Source: Thereva unica
Lineage: Eukaryota; Arthropoda; Insecta; Diptera; Therevidae
Assembly: GCA_949987705.1 (NCBI GenBank)
Contig: OX465284.1
Span: 67,379,470 to 67,443,469, forward strand
Length of the DNA: 64,000 nucleotides
Reading direction: 5' to 3'
The translations under genes were made by a program, and so were the position numbers. The first letter of the stretch is position 1, and every line of letters starts with the position of its first letter. Under the pieces are notes generated by a model. It saw nothing but the letters and a program-made list of their open reading frames with translations. It was not told the origin of the DNA and searched no databases. Of this stretch, positions 32,257 to 43,733 are shown piece by piece.

Positions 32257-32590
32257 GGGGCCGTATTTGGTTTCTCGAGTCGACATTGTCTTCCGTCGAT
32301 AAACAAAAATTGGCATTTGGCGACACGATATCGTCTCTTTACGTGTCGATAAAGACGTTTGACGATTATTAAAAAGCTCAATTTATGCATGCAATAAACT
32401 TATAACAATTTATATTTTAATTAAATATACGTGGTTTTCTGCCCTTGGAGTAATACCACAATTTGATGGTTTTGTATGGCTGCGCTTAGCTGTCGATGTG
32501 GTCGTGAAACCAAATATGAAACTTAGAGACAGCCGAGAAGCTTTTTTTGTCGAGTCGATCCATAGTGCCGAAAAACCAAATACGGCCCGG
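32257..32590. mobile_element. Foldback/hAT-like MITE M1 copy 2
   Basis: Starts CAGGGGCCGTATTTGGTTTC and ends CCAAATACGGCCC. Reverse orientation relative to the copy at 8638-8966, with the same interior (CAATTTGATGGTTTTGTAT, GCTGCGCTTAGCTGTCGA). About 330 bp. Both copies are preceded by CAG, so the true end may be CAGGGGCCG. Small frames over it are not genes. Confidence 0.75.
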
Positions 32591-32689
32591 GACGAACAAC
32601 ACGACGACGACCTTTGCTTTTTGAACAAGGACACGAATCGGATCATGGAATGAGAGAACACTGCTTATAAGGAACGAGATGAATCGATA

Positions 32690-34125
32690 TAAAATCAAGA
32701 TCATGGGCGTCCTTCTTATATTCTGGGAGAGGCGAAGCTGAGGGCCGTAGGAGTGGCGTTGGCGTGATACTCACCAAAGAAGCCAGGTCCAGCCACATTA
32801 GCTGGTCACCAGTTTCTGAGAGGATTATTATGGTGCGCCTGCGGACCAGACTAAGAAGTACTAAGGTAGCCCAGTGCTATGCTCCAACTACAGACGCAGA
32901 AGATGACATCAAAGACGAGTTCAATATGCGACTGAATGAAGTTTTTCGCTCTATTCCAAGGGGAGACATAATTGTATTAATAGGTGACTTAAACGCACAG
33001 ATCGGCCGTGACAGCACCGGCCTTGAACAAACAATTAGAAATCAAGGCCTAAACCAAGTTACTAATAACAATGGTGAGCTTTTCGTTGACTTTTGTAGTT
33101 CCCACCAACTCATGGTAGGTGGAACTTACTTTTGATAGAACGCAGAAGGGCCCTCAAAATAACGTAAACACTACCTGCGCCCGGAAAGACGTCACCAACT
33201 AGGACGGGAATACTCCCAATTACACCTGGAGGTAAAGAGAAGTGTCTGGCGTGATAAAAGGCAGCAGATAAATGAGCTCGCAGAAAAAGCGGAAACGCGG
33301 CAAACACAGGAAACATTAGGGTGCTGTAACAAATCACTAAACAGCTCGCGGGAAAACATTCTACTAAAAAGCATGCCGTTAAGAGTGCGGATGGAAGGCT
33401 GCTGTGCAGCGACGAGGAGCAACTCTAAAGATGGAGAGATTACTTCTTCGCCGCCCTGAATGGTTCACTTGCACAGGAACCTCAGGAAACCTGCAACAAT
33501 GCACAGCCAATAAGAATCACCACCCGGGCCTCATCCAAGACGGAAATAGTAACCGCAATTCATGCGATGGCCAATGGTAAAGCAGCCGGAAAAGATGGCA
33601 TCACGCCAGAATTGTTGAAAGCGCATTTAAGCTTCATAGCAGATGCGCTTCAGCCAATCCTGGAAATAGCATGGAACACCTATACCTTTCTGGAGGATTG
33701 GACGGAAGGTATCATAGTCAAAATACCAAAAAAGGGGGACCTAACACTATGCGACTGTTTGTTATCTACTGTGGATAACATTTTGTCCCATATATTACAA
33801 TCTAGGATAAGAGAAGCAGTAGACCGAACGCTTAGGAGGCAGTAGGCCGGATTCAGGAAGAGCCGCTCACACATTGAGAATAACCGTGGAGCAGTCTACT
33901 GATTTCCGATCCCCTCTTTACCTTGCTTTCGTAGATTATGAGACAGCGTTCGACTCGGTTTATAGGAGCTTTACATGGCAGGCACTACGGCGACGTGGAC
34001 TGCCGGATAAAATAATAGAATTGATAAAAGCCCTATATAACAATTCCAAATGCAGAGTTCTCCATAAAGGAAAATTATCCGACAGCTTCGAGGTGAGCTC
34101 AGGAGTACGAGTACAAGAATAATGC
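32690..34125 (+). pseudogene. RTE-like LINE-F, endonuclease and RT fragments
   Basis: Endonuclease frame 32764-33135: AQCYAPTTDAEDDIKDEF and VLIGDLNAQIGRD (catalytic GDLN block). Linker frame 33567-33845: MANGKAAGKDGITPELLKAH and DWTEGIIVKIPKKGDL (first RT block). RT frame 33874-34122: LAFVDYETAFDSVYRSFTW (catalytic Asp) and GLPDKIIELIKALYNNSKCR. Ends before the QGD/YADD blocks. Stops and frameshifts between these parts; 33140-33560 is a decayed linker. Confidence 0.8.
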
Positions 34126-34770
34126 GTGCTTCAGGAGATACAAATGTTGATGCTAATTTAAGCGTTACATACTTTGGCAGTAGCTACTTGATCCGTAGGC
34201 TTAGATGGAATAATTTTGTTTCCACCCTTAGAATTTGAATCTGTTAATAAGCTAATGAATTCATTCATTCATGAGACAATTTCTTGTAAAGGTCTATTTA
34301 TCGAGGAAGGACATTCTGCATTACTGCTGCCAGAGCCAGGTCCATATGATCTCGCATGGGGAAACTTCTAAACATACTGTTCATATAACACTTTCTTCTA
34401 GTAGCGTTATATGAAAAACTTCATAAAATCCACAACCAGTCTTAGCAATTGAATTCTTATTTGTCACTAATGTTCTTTTGATGTTATATTTAAAACCTAT
34501 CGCCATACCTAAAATATGTGTAATACAATTGTAAATTTTTTACTTTATTTATTTGAGATCTTTTTGCTATCCATTATAATTTCTTATGTTCGGTTCGTTT
34601 GAATTTAAGTTTTTAACATACCAAAAGCAACATTCGACACCAACTTTGGCGTCGAGAAGATTAACGACACTTTTAAAACGACAAACATAAAACGTCGACT
34701 TGTGTGAACCCAAAACGACGTTTAACGCGTCGTTTTCAGTCGACGTCGAATTGCGTGAACTGGCCCCTGG
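34126..34770. other. Spacer ending in a one-ended foldback terminus
   Basis: AT-rich to about 34640. Then GTCGAC/GACGT-rich sequence ending CGTCGAATTGCGTGAACTGG-CCC at 34770, i.e. a GGGGCCAGTTCACGCAATTC terminus of a MITE whose partner end I do not find. It truncates LINE-A5 at 34771. Confidence 0.45.
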
Positions 34771-35436
34771 TGTTGCGGGCACAAGATTGCCGTGGAGGCA
34801 GGAGAGCGTTTATTTCGGAGGAACAGTCACTATGATAGTAGCGATAAAATTTTGTCAGTGCTGCTACATTCCTACGGTGGCTCAAGGGGCGATAGTGGAA
34901 CAGGCGGTGTCGTCATCAATTATTTTAAGGGCCTTTTTTTGCACCTTATCTAACCATGCCAAGGTGGTTATTGGAGCGCCGCCCCAAACGAGGGAGTTAT
35001 TCGAGAAGGGGCCAAATGTAGGATTTATAGTTAACCGGGCCGATGGCTGGAGGAGGAACTTGCACCTCTTAAGAAATCCCAAGCACTGGGATCCTTGTTT
35101 GGCGATTTGGAATTTGTGGTCATTCTATCGCAAGTCTTTGGCTAATGTCACGCCTAAGATGTGTAGGGAGGGATCGGCCGTTAGTTCAAGTTTCCCCACT
35201 CAAGGATGGAGAGCTGTTGATCTTCTTTTTTGAAATAAGACAGTACTTGGTTTTGGTGGGGTTGAATTCAACACGATTCTTGCTTTCCCACTCTAGAATG
35301 AGTTCAATGTCATTATTAATAGAGTTGAACATTAGTTCGCGATCATCAAGACAGGATCTGGCATGAGTCTGTCTTGTATCGAAGCTGTACGAGTAACGTA
35401 AAGTACCGTCGTCAGCGAAGCTGAGAAGTGGGTTGC
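34771..35436 (-). pseudogene. LINE-A5, 3' half (minus strand)
   Basis: RT part from NPLLSFADDGTLRYSYSFD (35435) through LILEWESKNRVEFNPTKTKY and ISKKKINSSPSL to thumb pieces LDKVQKKALKIIDDDTACST (34925). No 3' UTR: it stops at CCCGCAACACCAG. Head-to-head with the plus-strand LINE-A segment starting at 35437. Confidence 0.8.
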
Positions 35437-36250
35437 AGGCAACCGGCACAGTTCCCAAAAGAACTGTCTGGCACTATGGGAAAGCCAACTGGTTGAGTCT
35501 CACTCGCTTCTTTCAAGCCACTGACTGGAATTTGTGTTTCCGCGGTGCCAGTGCGAACTATGCTGCGCTCTGTAGTACCAAAATAATACGGGCAGGAATG
35601 TTTTGTTCATTCCTCATTTTACTAAGTCTATAAAGCCTAGGCCAAATAGATGGTTTAATGGGGAGTGTAAGAACGCAATAAAAGCTAAGGAAGCCGCCTA
35701 TAGAGCATACAAATGTTCCCCAAATGACTCACTTCGGCGTGAATTATGATATCGAGAAACTCCTGTAATTCCATCATCAGGAAGGTCAAAACGTCATTTG
35801 ACGACAAGATGCGAAGTAAGATCCTCAATACACGCGTAGGCAGTAAAAACTTCTGGTCCTTGGTAACTTCCACCAAGAAGAATTTTACGTCTTCCGCAAT
35901 CCCTCCATTTATCAATGGGGACGAGGTGATAACAGAAAGCAAATCCAAGGCCGATTTATTGGCATCTCTCTTTGCCTCAAATTCTTCTCTACCCGAAGCT
36001 GATACGTCACCACCGGTCCTCGAGCGCAACGCCCATTCAATGGACGGAATCTTCTTCAGAACGCGCGAGGTGTATAAATGTCTCAAAGAACTCGACGTCA
36101 ATAAATCCACTGGCCCAGACATTCCCAAAAAAGGTGAAGCCAGCGACCCTTTAAACTACCGCCCAATAGCAATTACTTCTGTTCTCTCCAAAATCATGGA
36201 GATAATAATCAATCGAAGATTGATGCAATATCTGGAATCCCTTCAGATTT
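35437..36250 (+). pseudogene. LINE-A5, 5' half inverted (plus strand)
   Basis: End of the endonuclease (PKRTVWHYGKANWLSLTRFF, 35455), linker (NSCNSIIRKVKTSFDDKMRS, 35760; SKADLLASLFASNSSLPEAD, 35945) and the first RT block (SDPLNYRPIAI-like, VLSKIMEIIINRRLMQYLES, 36160-36235). Opposite orientation to 34771-35436. The two halves probably come from one insertion with a 5' inversion. Confidence 0.8.
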
Positions 36251-36452
36251 TATCTTTCTTTCACACACATTGCGTATAATGTGAAAGTAATGCTACCTCC
36301 TTTTATCATAGATATTACGTTTGTGATATTTTAACCTTTTCACTCGCATTGAAATTTTCATCAGCTGATCTCAAGGACAATGACACATTTTTAAAAATTT
36401 GTTCTAGCTCATCACTCTTATTATTATTGCTCGCTGATAAAAGTAACTGCTA
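36251..36452. other. Spacer, nothing recognised
   Basis: AT-rich unique sequence between two LINE-A copies, containing TTTCTTTCACACACATTGCG and GTGAAAG motifs. No gene. Confidence 0.4.
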
Positions 36453-37954
36453 TTAGGCGGTAGTTGGAGGGAAGGCTGGAGTAATTTTTTTCGGTATTGG
36501 CTGAACATGGGCAAGTTTCCAAGAGTCTGGATAAACTCCGGAGGAGTATGATATGGCAAAAAGTTTGCGCAGAGGTTTAGCCAAAGGTGGGGCGCATTGA
36601 TTTAAGACGTTAGGGGGTCCAGTGGATTTGTTGGCATCGAGCTCTTTGAGGCACCTGTACACCTCGCGAGTCCTGAAGAAAACCCTGTCCATCCAATGAG
36701 CGCTGTGCTCGAGAACCGGGGGTAGCGTATCCGTTTCGGGTAAAGAAGAATTGGAAGCAAATAGAGATGCTAATAAATTGCCCTTGGATTTGCTGTCTGT
36801 TATCACTTTCTGATCGTGGATGAATGAAGGAGTTGTGGATGAAGTAAAATTCTTCTTTATGGAGCTTACCTAGGACCAGAAGTTTTTGCTACCAGAAGTT
36901 GCGTTAAGGAGTTTACTTCTCAACTTGCTGTCAAATGAATTTTTGACATTCCTGATGGTGACTTTACAGGAATTTCTAAGTTTTATATATTCTAGGCGGA
37001 GCGATTCACTCGGAAAACTCTTGTATGTTCGAAAGGCGGCTTCTTTGTTTCTAATTGTATTCATACATTCCTGATTAAACCATCTGTTGGGCCTAGACTT
37101 ACAGATTTGGTAGAATGAGGAATGAACAAATGCATTCCTGCCTGTATGATCCTAGAGATACGGATAGCCGCAGAATTGACGTTTTTGTTTCGGAAACACA
37201 GGCTCCAGTCAGTATATTGGAAAAAATTAATAAGCCCCAGCCAATTGGCCTTCCCATAATGCCATACAGTCCTTCTAACTGGTTTGGGAGGGGTGGGAAA
37301 TTTGAATGGGAAACCAGCGCTAACTAAGCAGTGGTCCGAATTGCCAAGAGGTGAATCAATTTCGACGGAGTACAGCGCGGGGTGAGAAGTAAGGAAAAGG
37401 TCAAGGAGATAGGTTCCTTGATCAGCAACATCAGCGACTCTCGTGGGATGATCCAAAAGTTGATGTAATTTATTGGTGTCTGCAAAGAGCTCGACCTCCT
37501 TGCCAGAAGCACAAGCACTGGTGCCATTTGAGTAAGTCAGCCAGTTTACATTGTGAACATTGAAATCACACGCAACAATGATTTCGCACTCAGGATTGGA
37601 CGACAAAAATCCCGAGATTTGTTCGGAAATAGTATCAAATGATGAAGTGTACCCCGACACCTGGTAATGACCTAAATCAGTATCGGATGATATTTGGGTT
37701 TCACAAAGTGCGAAGATTGGCGGTTTGAAATTATTTAAGTGGCACTCAACAAAAGAGAAATTTGCGTGAAGTCCACGAATGTTACAGAAGTCAATAACAA
37801 AGCTTGACCTGTAACTTCGATTGCGCGGGCTCAGTTGCTACATTCTTAGGGATGTTTCCCGGCATTGCACTTGCCGCAACCATCAGAGTCAATTAAATTT
37901 GCCCTCGTCAAAGTGTTATGCCTTTTGATACGGGACAAATTTCATCGACCGTTA
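36453..37954 (-). pseudogene. LINE-A6, endonuclease to first RT block
   Basis: The best LINE-A endonuclease in the window. Minus strand: FCNIRGLHANFSFVECHLNN and FALCETQISSDTDLGHYQV (37680-37800), CEIIVACDFNVHNVNWLTYS (GDFN-type block with Cys for Gly), GTYLLDLFLTS, and LGNSDHCLVS (SDH catalytic block). Then linker NTIRNKEAAFRTYKSF, SASN...SLPETDTLPPVLEHSA, ending at AHVQPIPKKITPAFPPTTA. 3'-truncated at 36453, so RT palm is absent. One stop/frameshift near 37061. Confidence 0.85.
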
Positions 37955-38188
37955 TGCCGGATCCACACGTTTGTTAAGGCTTGGCAAGCGTTCGCAAATT
38001 CAAACGTGTGGATAAGGCGTTTTGCTTGGCTTGTGTAAGCTTCTCAACGCTTGTCGCCGATCCATTCGAGTTCGGTTTTTTGACACAAATCAAAGGAAAT
38101 TTGCGGCAAGCGTTTGCGACGCATCCACACGTTTGTTTTAAGTTTAGTTTCGTTTGCGCGAACACTTGCCAAGCGTGTGGTTTCGGCA
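37955..38188. mobile_element. Foldback MITE (TGCCG..CCACACG ends), TTA duplication
   Basis: 234-bp element: left TGCCGGATCCACACGTTTGT, right inverted CAAGCGTGTGGTTTCGGCA. Flanked by TTA at 37952-37954 and 38189-38191. An internal CCACACGTTTG/CAAACGTGTGG hairpin occurs at 37968-38018. Open frames across it are repeat shadows. Confidence 0.88.
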
Positions 38189-38191
38189 TTA

Positions 38192-39346
38192 GATTTTGGC
38201 CGCGACACGATCAGGTCCGAGAATCGAGTGAGGAAAGGGAGCAAGGGTACTTACTTGTGCGTCGGTCGCGAGTCTCGTCTAGTAAAGGGTGATGAAACCT
38301 TGCCGTTAGACTGCGTCGATTTTGTTGTTGTTTTGTTTTTCTTTTTGTGAACACTTTATCACTTCACTTTTTTTTGTTTTTGTTTTGTTTTTGTTGTTCT
38401 GTTTTTTTCTTTCGCGCGTTTTTTAGGGACCCGATCAGCACACGTCCGCACTCGTTGCTGTCCCAGACCAAACTCAGCTTCTCCGACGGCCGTGACCTTC
38501 ATCTGCAATAAAGTAGGGTCAGCAGTCTCATTTTCTAAGGACACATAGACGGCACGAACAGATAAGTTGTCTCTACTTTTCCTAACCAGCTTATCTAATT
38601 TTTATTTTATTATTATTTTTAAGGTCATAACACGCTTTACCATTGGCCATTGCATGAATTACGGTTACTATTTCGATCTTGGATTAGGCTTCTTGGATAA
38701 CTTATCAGAATAATAATGTTATTTCTATTCAAAACAAAACCATCACAAAAACACAAACACAAAACTATGGTTTTTAAACAGTTTAATACTATTCAATGAT
38801 ATGAGTACGAGATATAAAAAGCATTATCACAAAACTTTTTGAAAACTCGTAATATCTTATGCACATCTTTTAAACGTAACTTATAATTGCACAATAATTT
38901 CTATATTTGTTTTTATAAAGATAAATTTTTCTTAAAGTTTAAAACTTTAAACACAACCACAATTTTGTTAATAACATTTTTTTTTCGTCTGTTTCGGTTC
39001 ATTTGAAATTCCTGATCCTGATTACAAGATTCTTTGTATAGAAGAAAATATAGAAATATACAATAGCTATATATAATACAAAAATTTATATTAGTTTTTT
39101 TCCTACATATTATAGTATTGTATTCCATCTCACTCGAATGATGTTTATATCATGTTTTTTTACTGTCAGTGTTATCTAAAAATTTACATAAATATAAAAT
39201 GGCTTAACCGGTTTCCAGTTAAGGACCAAAATATCTTAGATTTATAATATTACAAACCTATATTGTATAATTTAAAAGCTATTACAGGTATGATATATAA
39301 TAAAAGTGTGTTTATAAACAATTTAAGTTATTTGTGGTGAAATTCG
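38192..39346. other. Spacer; probable 3' UTR region of the dpr gene
   Basis: Downstream (minus strand) of the dpr stop codon. AT-rich with long T-runs (38330-38410). A poly(A) signal cannot be fixed (several ATAAA-like motifs at 38900-39300). No independent gene. Confidence 0.4.
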
Positions 39347-39447
39347 TCACCGAGTTGTGAAGATAATCAAGTTTGTCAAGATGATGATTGATATACAAGG
39401 GCCCAAATTTCCACTGGAAGCATGTTGCATAGCGGCGTGCTGTTCAC
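39347..39447 (-). CDS. dpr-family gene, last coding exon (C-terminal anchor signal)
   Basis: After TTTCAG| the exon completes a split Gly and reads EQHAAMQHASSGNLGPC followed by the hydrophobic tail ISIIILTNLIIFTTR and a stop. This matches the conserved C-terminus of dpr proteins, where 'LNGE..AAMQHA' follows the second Ig domain and a hydrophobic GPI-anchor signal ends the chain. The phase (1) agrees exactly with the 56831-56967 exon. 17.4 kb of TE-rich intron lies between. Only 33 codons, so not visible to ORF callers. Confidence 0.85.
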
Positions 39448-39744
39448 CTGAAATGAATGAGAAAATTATATATAGTGCATTTGCATAATTTCCATTCGAA
39501 ACTTTCGCATCGATAAAGACGCACATCGAGCACGCTTTTCATATAAATGATTCGATTAACTATTCAGCGCGTTATGATTTAAAGGTAAATAATATTTTAA
39601 GTATGTCATTCAGCGGCGGATCCAGAAGCAATGCTTGAGTGGAGGGGGAATCGAATTTTACTCAAAATCTGGAGATGATGTTATTTGAAATAGTATTTAG
39701 TGCACAGTAAAAATTATAGAAAAAAACATGACTCCCTAAGAACA
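39448..39744. other. dpr intron, 3' end
   Basis: Contains the branch/pyrimidine region of the acceptor. At 39609 CAGCGGCGGATCCAGAA with a nearby G-run (39645) resembles a hAT terminus; no partner or 8-bp duplication is seen. Confidence 0.35.
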
Positions 39745-40125
39745 AAAATAGTAGGGATGTGGGTTTGACCCCTTCGGGCCACACGATGAACTTCCTAGTA
39801 TGATGAACGTAGACGGAATAAACTGGCTTCTTACAAAATAGTAATACGTTTAGCACTAGTGGGAAATTGACTAATATCTGAATTGATGACAAAGTAATCC
39901 TGAGAGAAGCTAGTTCAAATAACTATAATAGTGGTAAATCCACAACGTTTTTCTAGAGACTTTGTCTTCCTGAACTTTAGCAAATAAACATTTCCTTCGT
40001 ACTTCGTTCGCTACACTAAAACGAGTGTTTGAATGTGCATTGAGCGGGTGAAGCGCCACTGATAAACTGGGAAGAGAATGACTTCATTTGGAAATTCCAA
40101 AGCTTTCCAGAGATATTAGCAGTAA
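39745..40125 (+). repeat. Partial copy of the DINE-TR-like element (5' region)
   Basis: About 380 bp (GGGATGTGGGTTTGACCCCT..., GCACTAGTGGGAAATTG, ATTGAGCGGGTGAAGCGCCA) closely matching 44793-45153 in the same orientation. It ends at AGATATTAGCAG and lacks the central tandem repeats and 3' end of the longer copy. Confidence 0.8.
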
Positions 40126-41880
40126 AGATAACGACTTCGTTTTGGCACTTAGTGATGAGCAAAAAGTCTTGTTATCTTGATCTTGCAGTCTTGTCTTGTC
40201 CTGTGTTGTCTTGGTCTGGCTTTGATCTGGCTAAATGTGCAAGAACAACTTAGGTGCTACCACCTCATGCAAGATTGCAAGAGCAGTTTTGTTCATCACT
40301 AGTATCGACAGCAGTTTTGCCGTCTGGCCCCCCACGTCCAATATGCTGCTTGACCATCGCATCGAACGAGAACTGTCCGCTTTCTCCGCCCGTTCGGATA
40401 GCTTCTGGATTGATTCTGAAAAAAGAAAGATGAGTGCCCGCAGAGCTAATCACAAGGGCGTGGCTGCATTAAACCTGTTCCATTCTAGGCTAACTAAACT
40501 ACACTAAGTAACTTTAAGTTCGGCCTTGAATTAAGAACCGACCGTTCAGTATCTACATTCTATGTTTTGAATGAATTTATTCTAACCACCAATTTTTTTA
40601 GTCCAAGATTTTTTGCAATTTCAACATCCTGAAGGGGCCCAGGCTGCGCAAGGTGATGTGGCGAGCGTGGTTATGCCTCCTAAAACAATTAAATCCCGCT
40701 AACCAGCCAAAAAGTCTGCGGTGCAGGCAGTACCAGACTACCAGGTGAACAAGGTGAAACTTGGCACCCTATTATTAACCGGTTAGGCTGGCGACGTGTC
40801 TTATTAGGGTTACCTCTGAGGACATATAAGTACTTTTAATCTTCAAAACGGCGATATCTCATGAATGCCAATTCGTACGAGAATAATCGCATTGCCCACA
40901 AATTTTGTAAAAACTATTTTATGATACTACCTAGCGTTTAAGAGATACAAACAGATTTTTTGACCTTTTGAATAATTTTTTTTGTCTCACCGATCTTTGG
41001 AGAAATTCGACATTTCATTTATAAAGATGTTTTTAAGTGCTTTTCCAGTTTTTAGCTATTCTCGATTTATGCTGTTTCAATGTCTATTTTGACTGGGTAT
41101 AAAAAAACGGTGTACACCTATGTTTTAGGTCTGACTGACACGATGTGAGCTATTTAACCCTATTTGTACCAATTTATACGAAAATTGTTTCATCAATGCA
41201 ACAAATGGACTGAAAGGTTTAACCATGTGTCTCAAGAGATTCGTGGGTTTGGGCGGGTGGTGGTCCAGGTTTATACCGTCATACCAAGGCGAGGCGTCAG
41301 TACGATTTACCGTCGGACATATCCGCCACTGATGTCATTCAAATATATTTTAGAACTAGCAAATACCTGCGTGCGTTGCAACGCCTTTCAATAAAAAAAG
41401 ATTATGTGTGCACAGTCCGTGGTAGGAAAAATGTATAAAAAAATTCAAATCTGCAAAATTTGATTTTGGATATTGAAAAATATGTAGAGTATGTTGCAAC
41501 TTTTTTAATATTCGATGTTAAAAAATGGTGTACTACGGGAATAACAAAGACCTAGCCTAACCGCTCTGTGCAGAACTTCGCTCCTGACGTCCTCCTCCTC
41601 CGCTCCAAATTGTTTTTCCCAAAGAAGGGCGAAAAAAGTAATCAATTTTGCAAATTTTGCACCCACCATGCAGACCGAAAATGCACAATTTGGTGCTCCT
41701 AAAACAAACTTCTCTTCTTTTTTTTATTTCGGTTTGAGCCAAACAGGACAGGACTTTTTACATTTCGAAAGGTTGTAGCAAAAAACCTTTACATTCAAAA
41801 TTATTTTTTACATTTTAGTTCATTTTGAAATAAAAACCGTATTTTTTAGGTTTTTTAAACTATACAGTTTGCTTTCTATT
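40126..41880. other. dpr intron, unassigned
   Basis: No gene or known element recognised. Features: repeated TCTTG motifs (40160-40220), a segment with GCGATATCTCATGAATGCC (40850) typical of old transposon UTRs, and TTTTTACATTTCGAAAGG at 41755, the terminus also found in the 63864-63962 hairpin. Confidence 0.35.
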
Positions 41881-42620
41881 TTCCGTCTGTCGTCATACAC
41901 TTTCACTTGATACACATACCGAGGGTGTCATGAAAAAAAAGTTAATCCCCGTTTTGGGTTGGCTGTGCCATTTTGAATGACGCCACACAGCTAACAGTAT
42001 TCAACTTGTCATTCCCTTTTATTTGATACCCATACCGAGTGGCTTGTAAAGAAAAACGTAATCCCCCATTTTGTGTTGGTCGCCATATTGAATTTGGAAT
42101 AATGTCACGCAGCTTCTACAATTCTTCTTGTCACATCCTTTCACTTGATATCCATACCGAGCGCGTTGTAAAGAAAAATATTATCCCCCATTTTGTGTTA
42201 GCCTCCATTTTGTGTTTACGCCATTTTGAATTTGGAACAACACCACACATAGTATTTTACTTCTCATACCCTTTTATTTGATACCCATTCCGAGTAATCT
42301 GTAAAGAAAAAGATAATCCGCCGTTATTTGTTAGCCGCCATTTTGATTTTGGAATGACGCCTCACAGCTTGTATTCTATTTATCTCACCCTTTCATTTGA
42401 TACCAATGCCGGGAGTCGAGGAACACATGTGCAAAATTTCAAGCTGATATGTTATATTTTCTATTTTTTATTCAGTTTTCCGCCATCTTGTGTTGGCCGC
42501 CATATTGAATTTGGAATAACACCACTTAGGTAATTGGACTCATTTAATACCTATGTCGGGGATCGGGAGACACAATTGCACAATTCGGCCGCCATCTTGG
42601 AACCGCCATAGTGGCAAAAA
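41881..42620. repeat. Degenerate ~120-bp tandem repeats (five to six units)
   Basis: The phrase CTTTCATTTGATACCCATAC (with variants) followed by CGAG recurs at about 41900, 42018, 42140, 42265, 42384 and 42537. Each is followed by GTAAAGAAAAA.TAATCCCCC and then CCATTTTG.GTTGGCCGCC with GGAATAACGCCACACAG. Spacing is about 116-126 bp, then about 153. Noncoding. Probably the array inside a longer interspersed element reaching about 42930. Confidence 0.75.
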
Positions 42621-43555
42621 TATAATTTTGTATTGTCACGCGAAGTATGCATATGGGTAAAATTCGGGCCTGATCGTTCACATGAAAGTGGGTTAAAATC
42701 AAGTTGCAAAAGGCGTAGAACGTAAAAAATTGTGAAACATCGTTCTAATTAATTAATTAAAAACACAAATTAAAATTTCGAAAAACCAGAAACTTACTTC
42801 CACCTGTCGGAGGATCCATGCATCTACGAAAAAAAATCAGATTTCTATCTATTCTAGTTTGGGTCCAACGCGTGACGATACGCACAAGCAGACACATAGA
42901 CACACATTTTCTTTTATTAATATAGATAAAAAGAAATTTGTTTTTACACAGCTAAACATTAATGGATCGATTAAATTGAATAATAAATTCGTTTAATGTA
43001 TATTACGAGAGAAAAAGGTTCGAAAGTATTTAATCCCAATTGGGAAAAGTTTGTAGTAAAGCTCATATATCAAATTATGTATGTTAAATGAATGATGGAA
43101 CTAATAAAACTTCATACGTGAAGCACTGCAATTTCGCATAAATATTGAAATGACTTCGGCAGGGCAGGGATGAATATTCGAGCCAAGTGTTGTGCAGGAA
43201 TATTACTTTTCGTGGCAAAAAAACTTGAATTATACAAAATTAAAATAATAATGAATTAGGAGGCACACATGGGTATTAGTAACATTTTCAACCAAAATTA
43301 TTTTCATAAAAACTAATAAATGCGAATTGTGCTTCCTCTCACTCTTCGTCTCTCTTTTTTATGAGAAAGTATAAGTTCAGATGTCACCTTTTATACTACC
43401 AGCCCGTTATGTTGATGTCATGGTGCAATGTCAGTAGTAAGTTTAGTTCGAGGAATAGAAAAAGGAAAGGGTAGATTAAGGGGAGTCTCGGGAGGTAGAA
43501 TTTGTTTAAAACTCCGATCGCCAAAGTAAACGAGGATCCGCAGACGGAGGATAGT
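42621..43555. other. dpr intron; repeat-element tail then unassigned
   Basis: 42621-42930 looks like the end of the same element (GACGATACGCACAAGCAGAC, CACACATTTTCTTTTATTAA, ATATAGATA). 42931-43555 has no recognised feature. Confidence 0.35.
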
Positions 43556-43733
43556 TCCTCAAGATAATATTCCAATAGAATTACCAACACTGGATGAGGT
43601 GCGTGAAGCTGTAAAAAGGCCAAAAAAGCAACTAAGCGCCAGGATAGATGGAATCACAGCTGAGATGCTCAAGGAAGGAGGGTCGCAACTCTTAGAAACC
43701 TTACCTGAACTCATATGCAACATCACGGCCCGC
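43556..43733 (+). pseudogene. RTE-like LINE linker fragment
   Basis: Frame NIPIELPTLDEVREAVKRPK continuing to IDGITAEMLKEGGSQLLETL and LPELICNITAR matches the pre-RT linker of RTE-like LINEs ('ptl.Ev..ai...k...apG.DgI.aEllk.gg..l...l..li..iW'). It is joined directly to LINE-A7. Confidence 0.75.

Noticed and set aside
34882..35233. 177-codon plus-strand frame as a host gene
   Set aside because: It is the antisense shadow of the LINE-A5 reverse transcriptase and thumb region.
37981..38350. Cluster of open frames on both strands
   Set aside because: They are shadows of the palindromic 37955-38188 MITE and its flank; frames on both strands are expected from inverted arms.
39609..40061. hAT element bounded by CAGCGGCGGATCCAG and CGCCACTG
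   Set aside because: The ends look hAT-like but no 8-bp duplication is present, and the second copy at 44793 does not share the left end.
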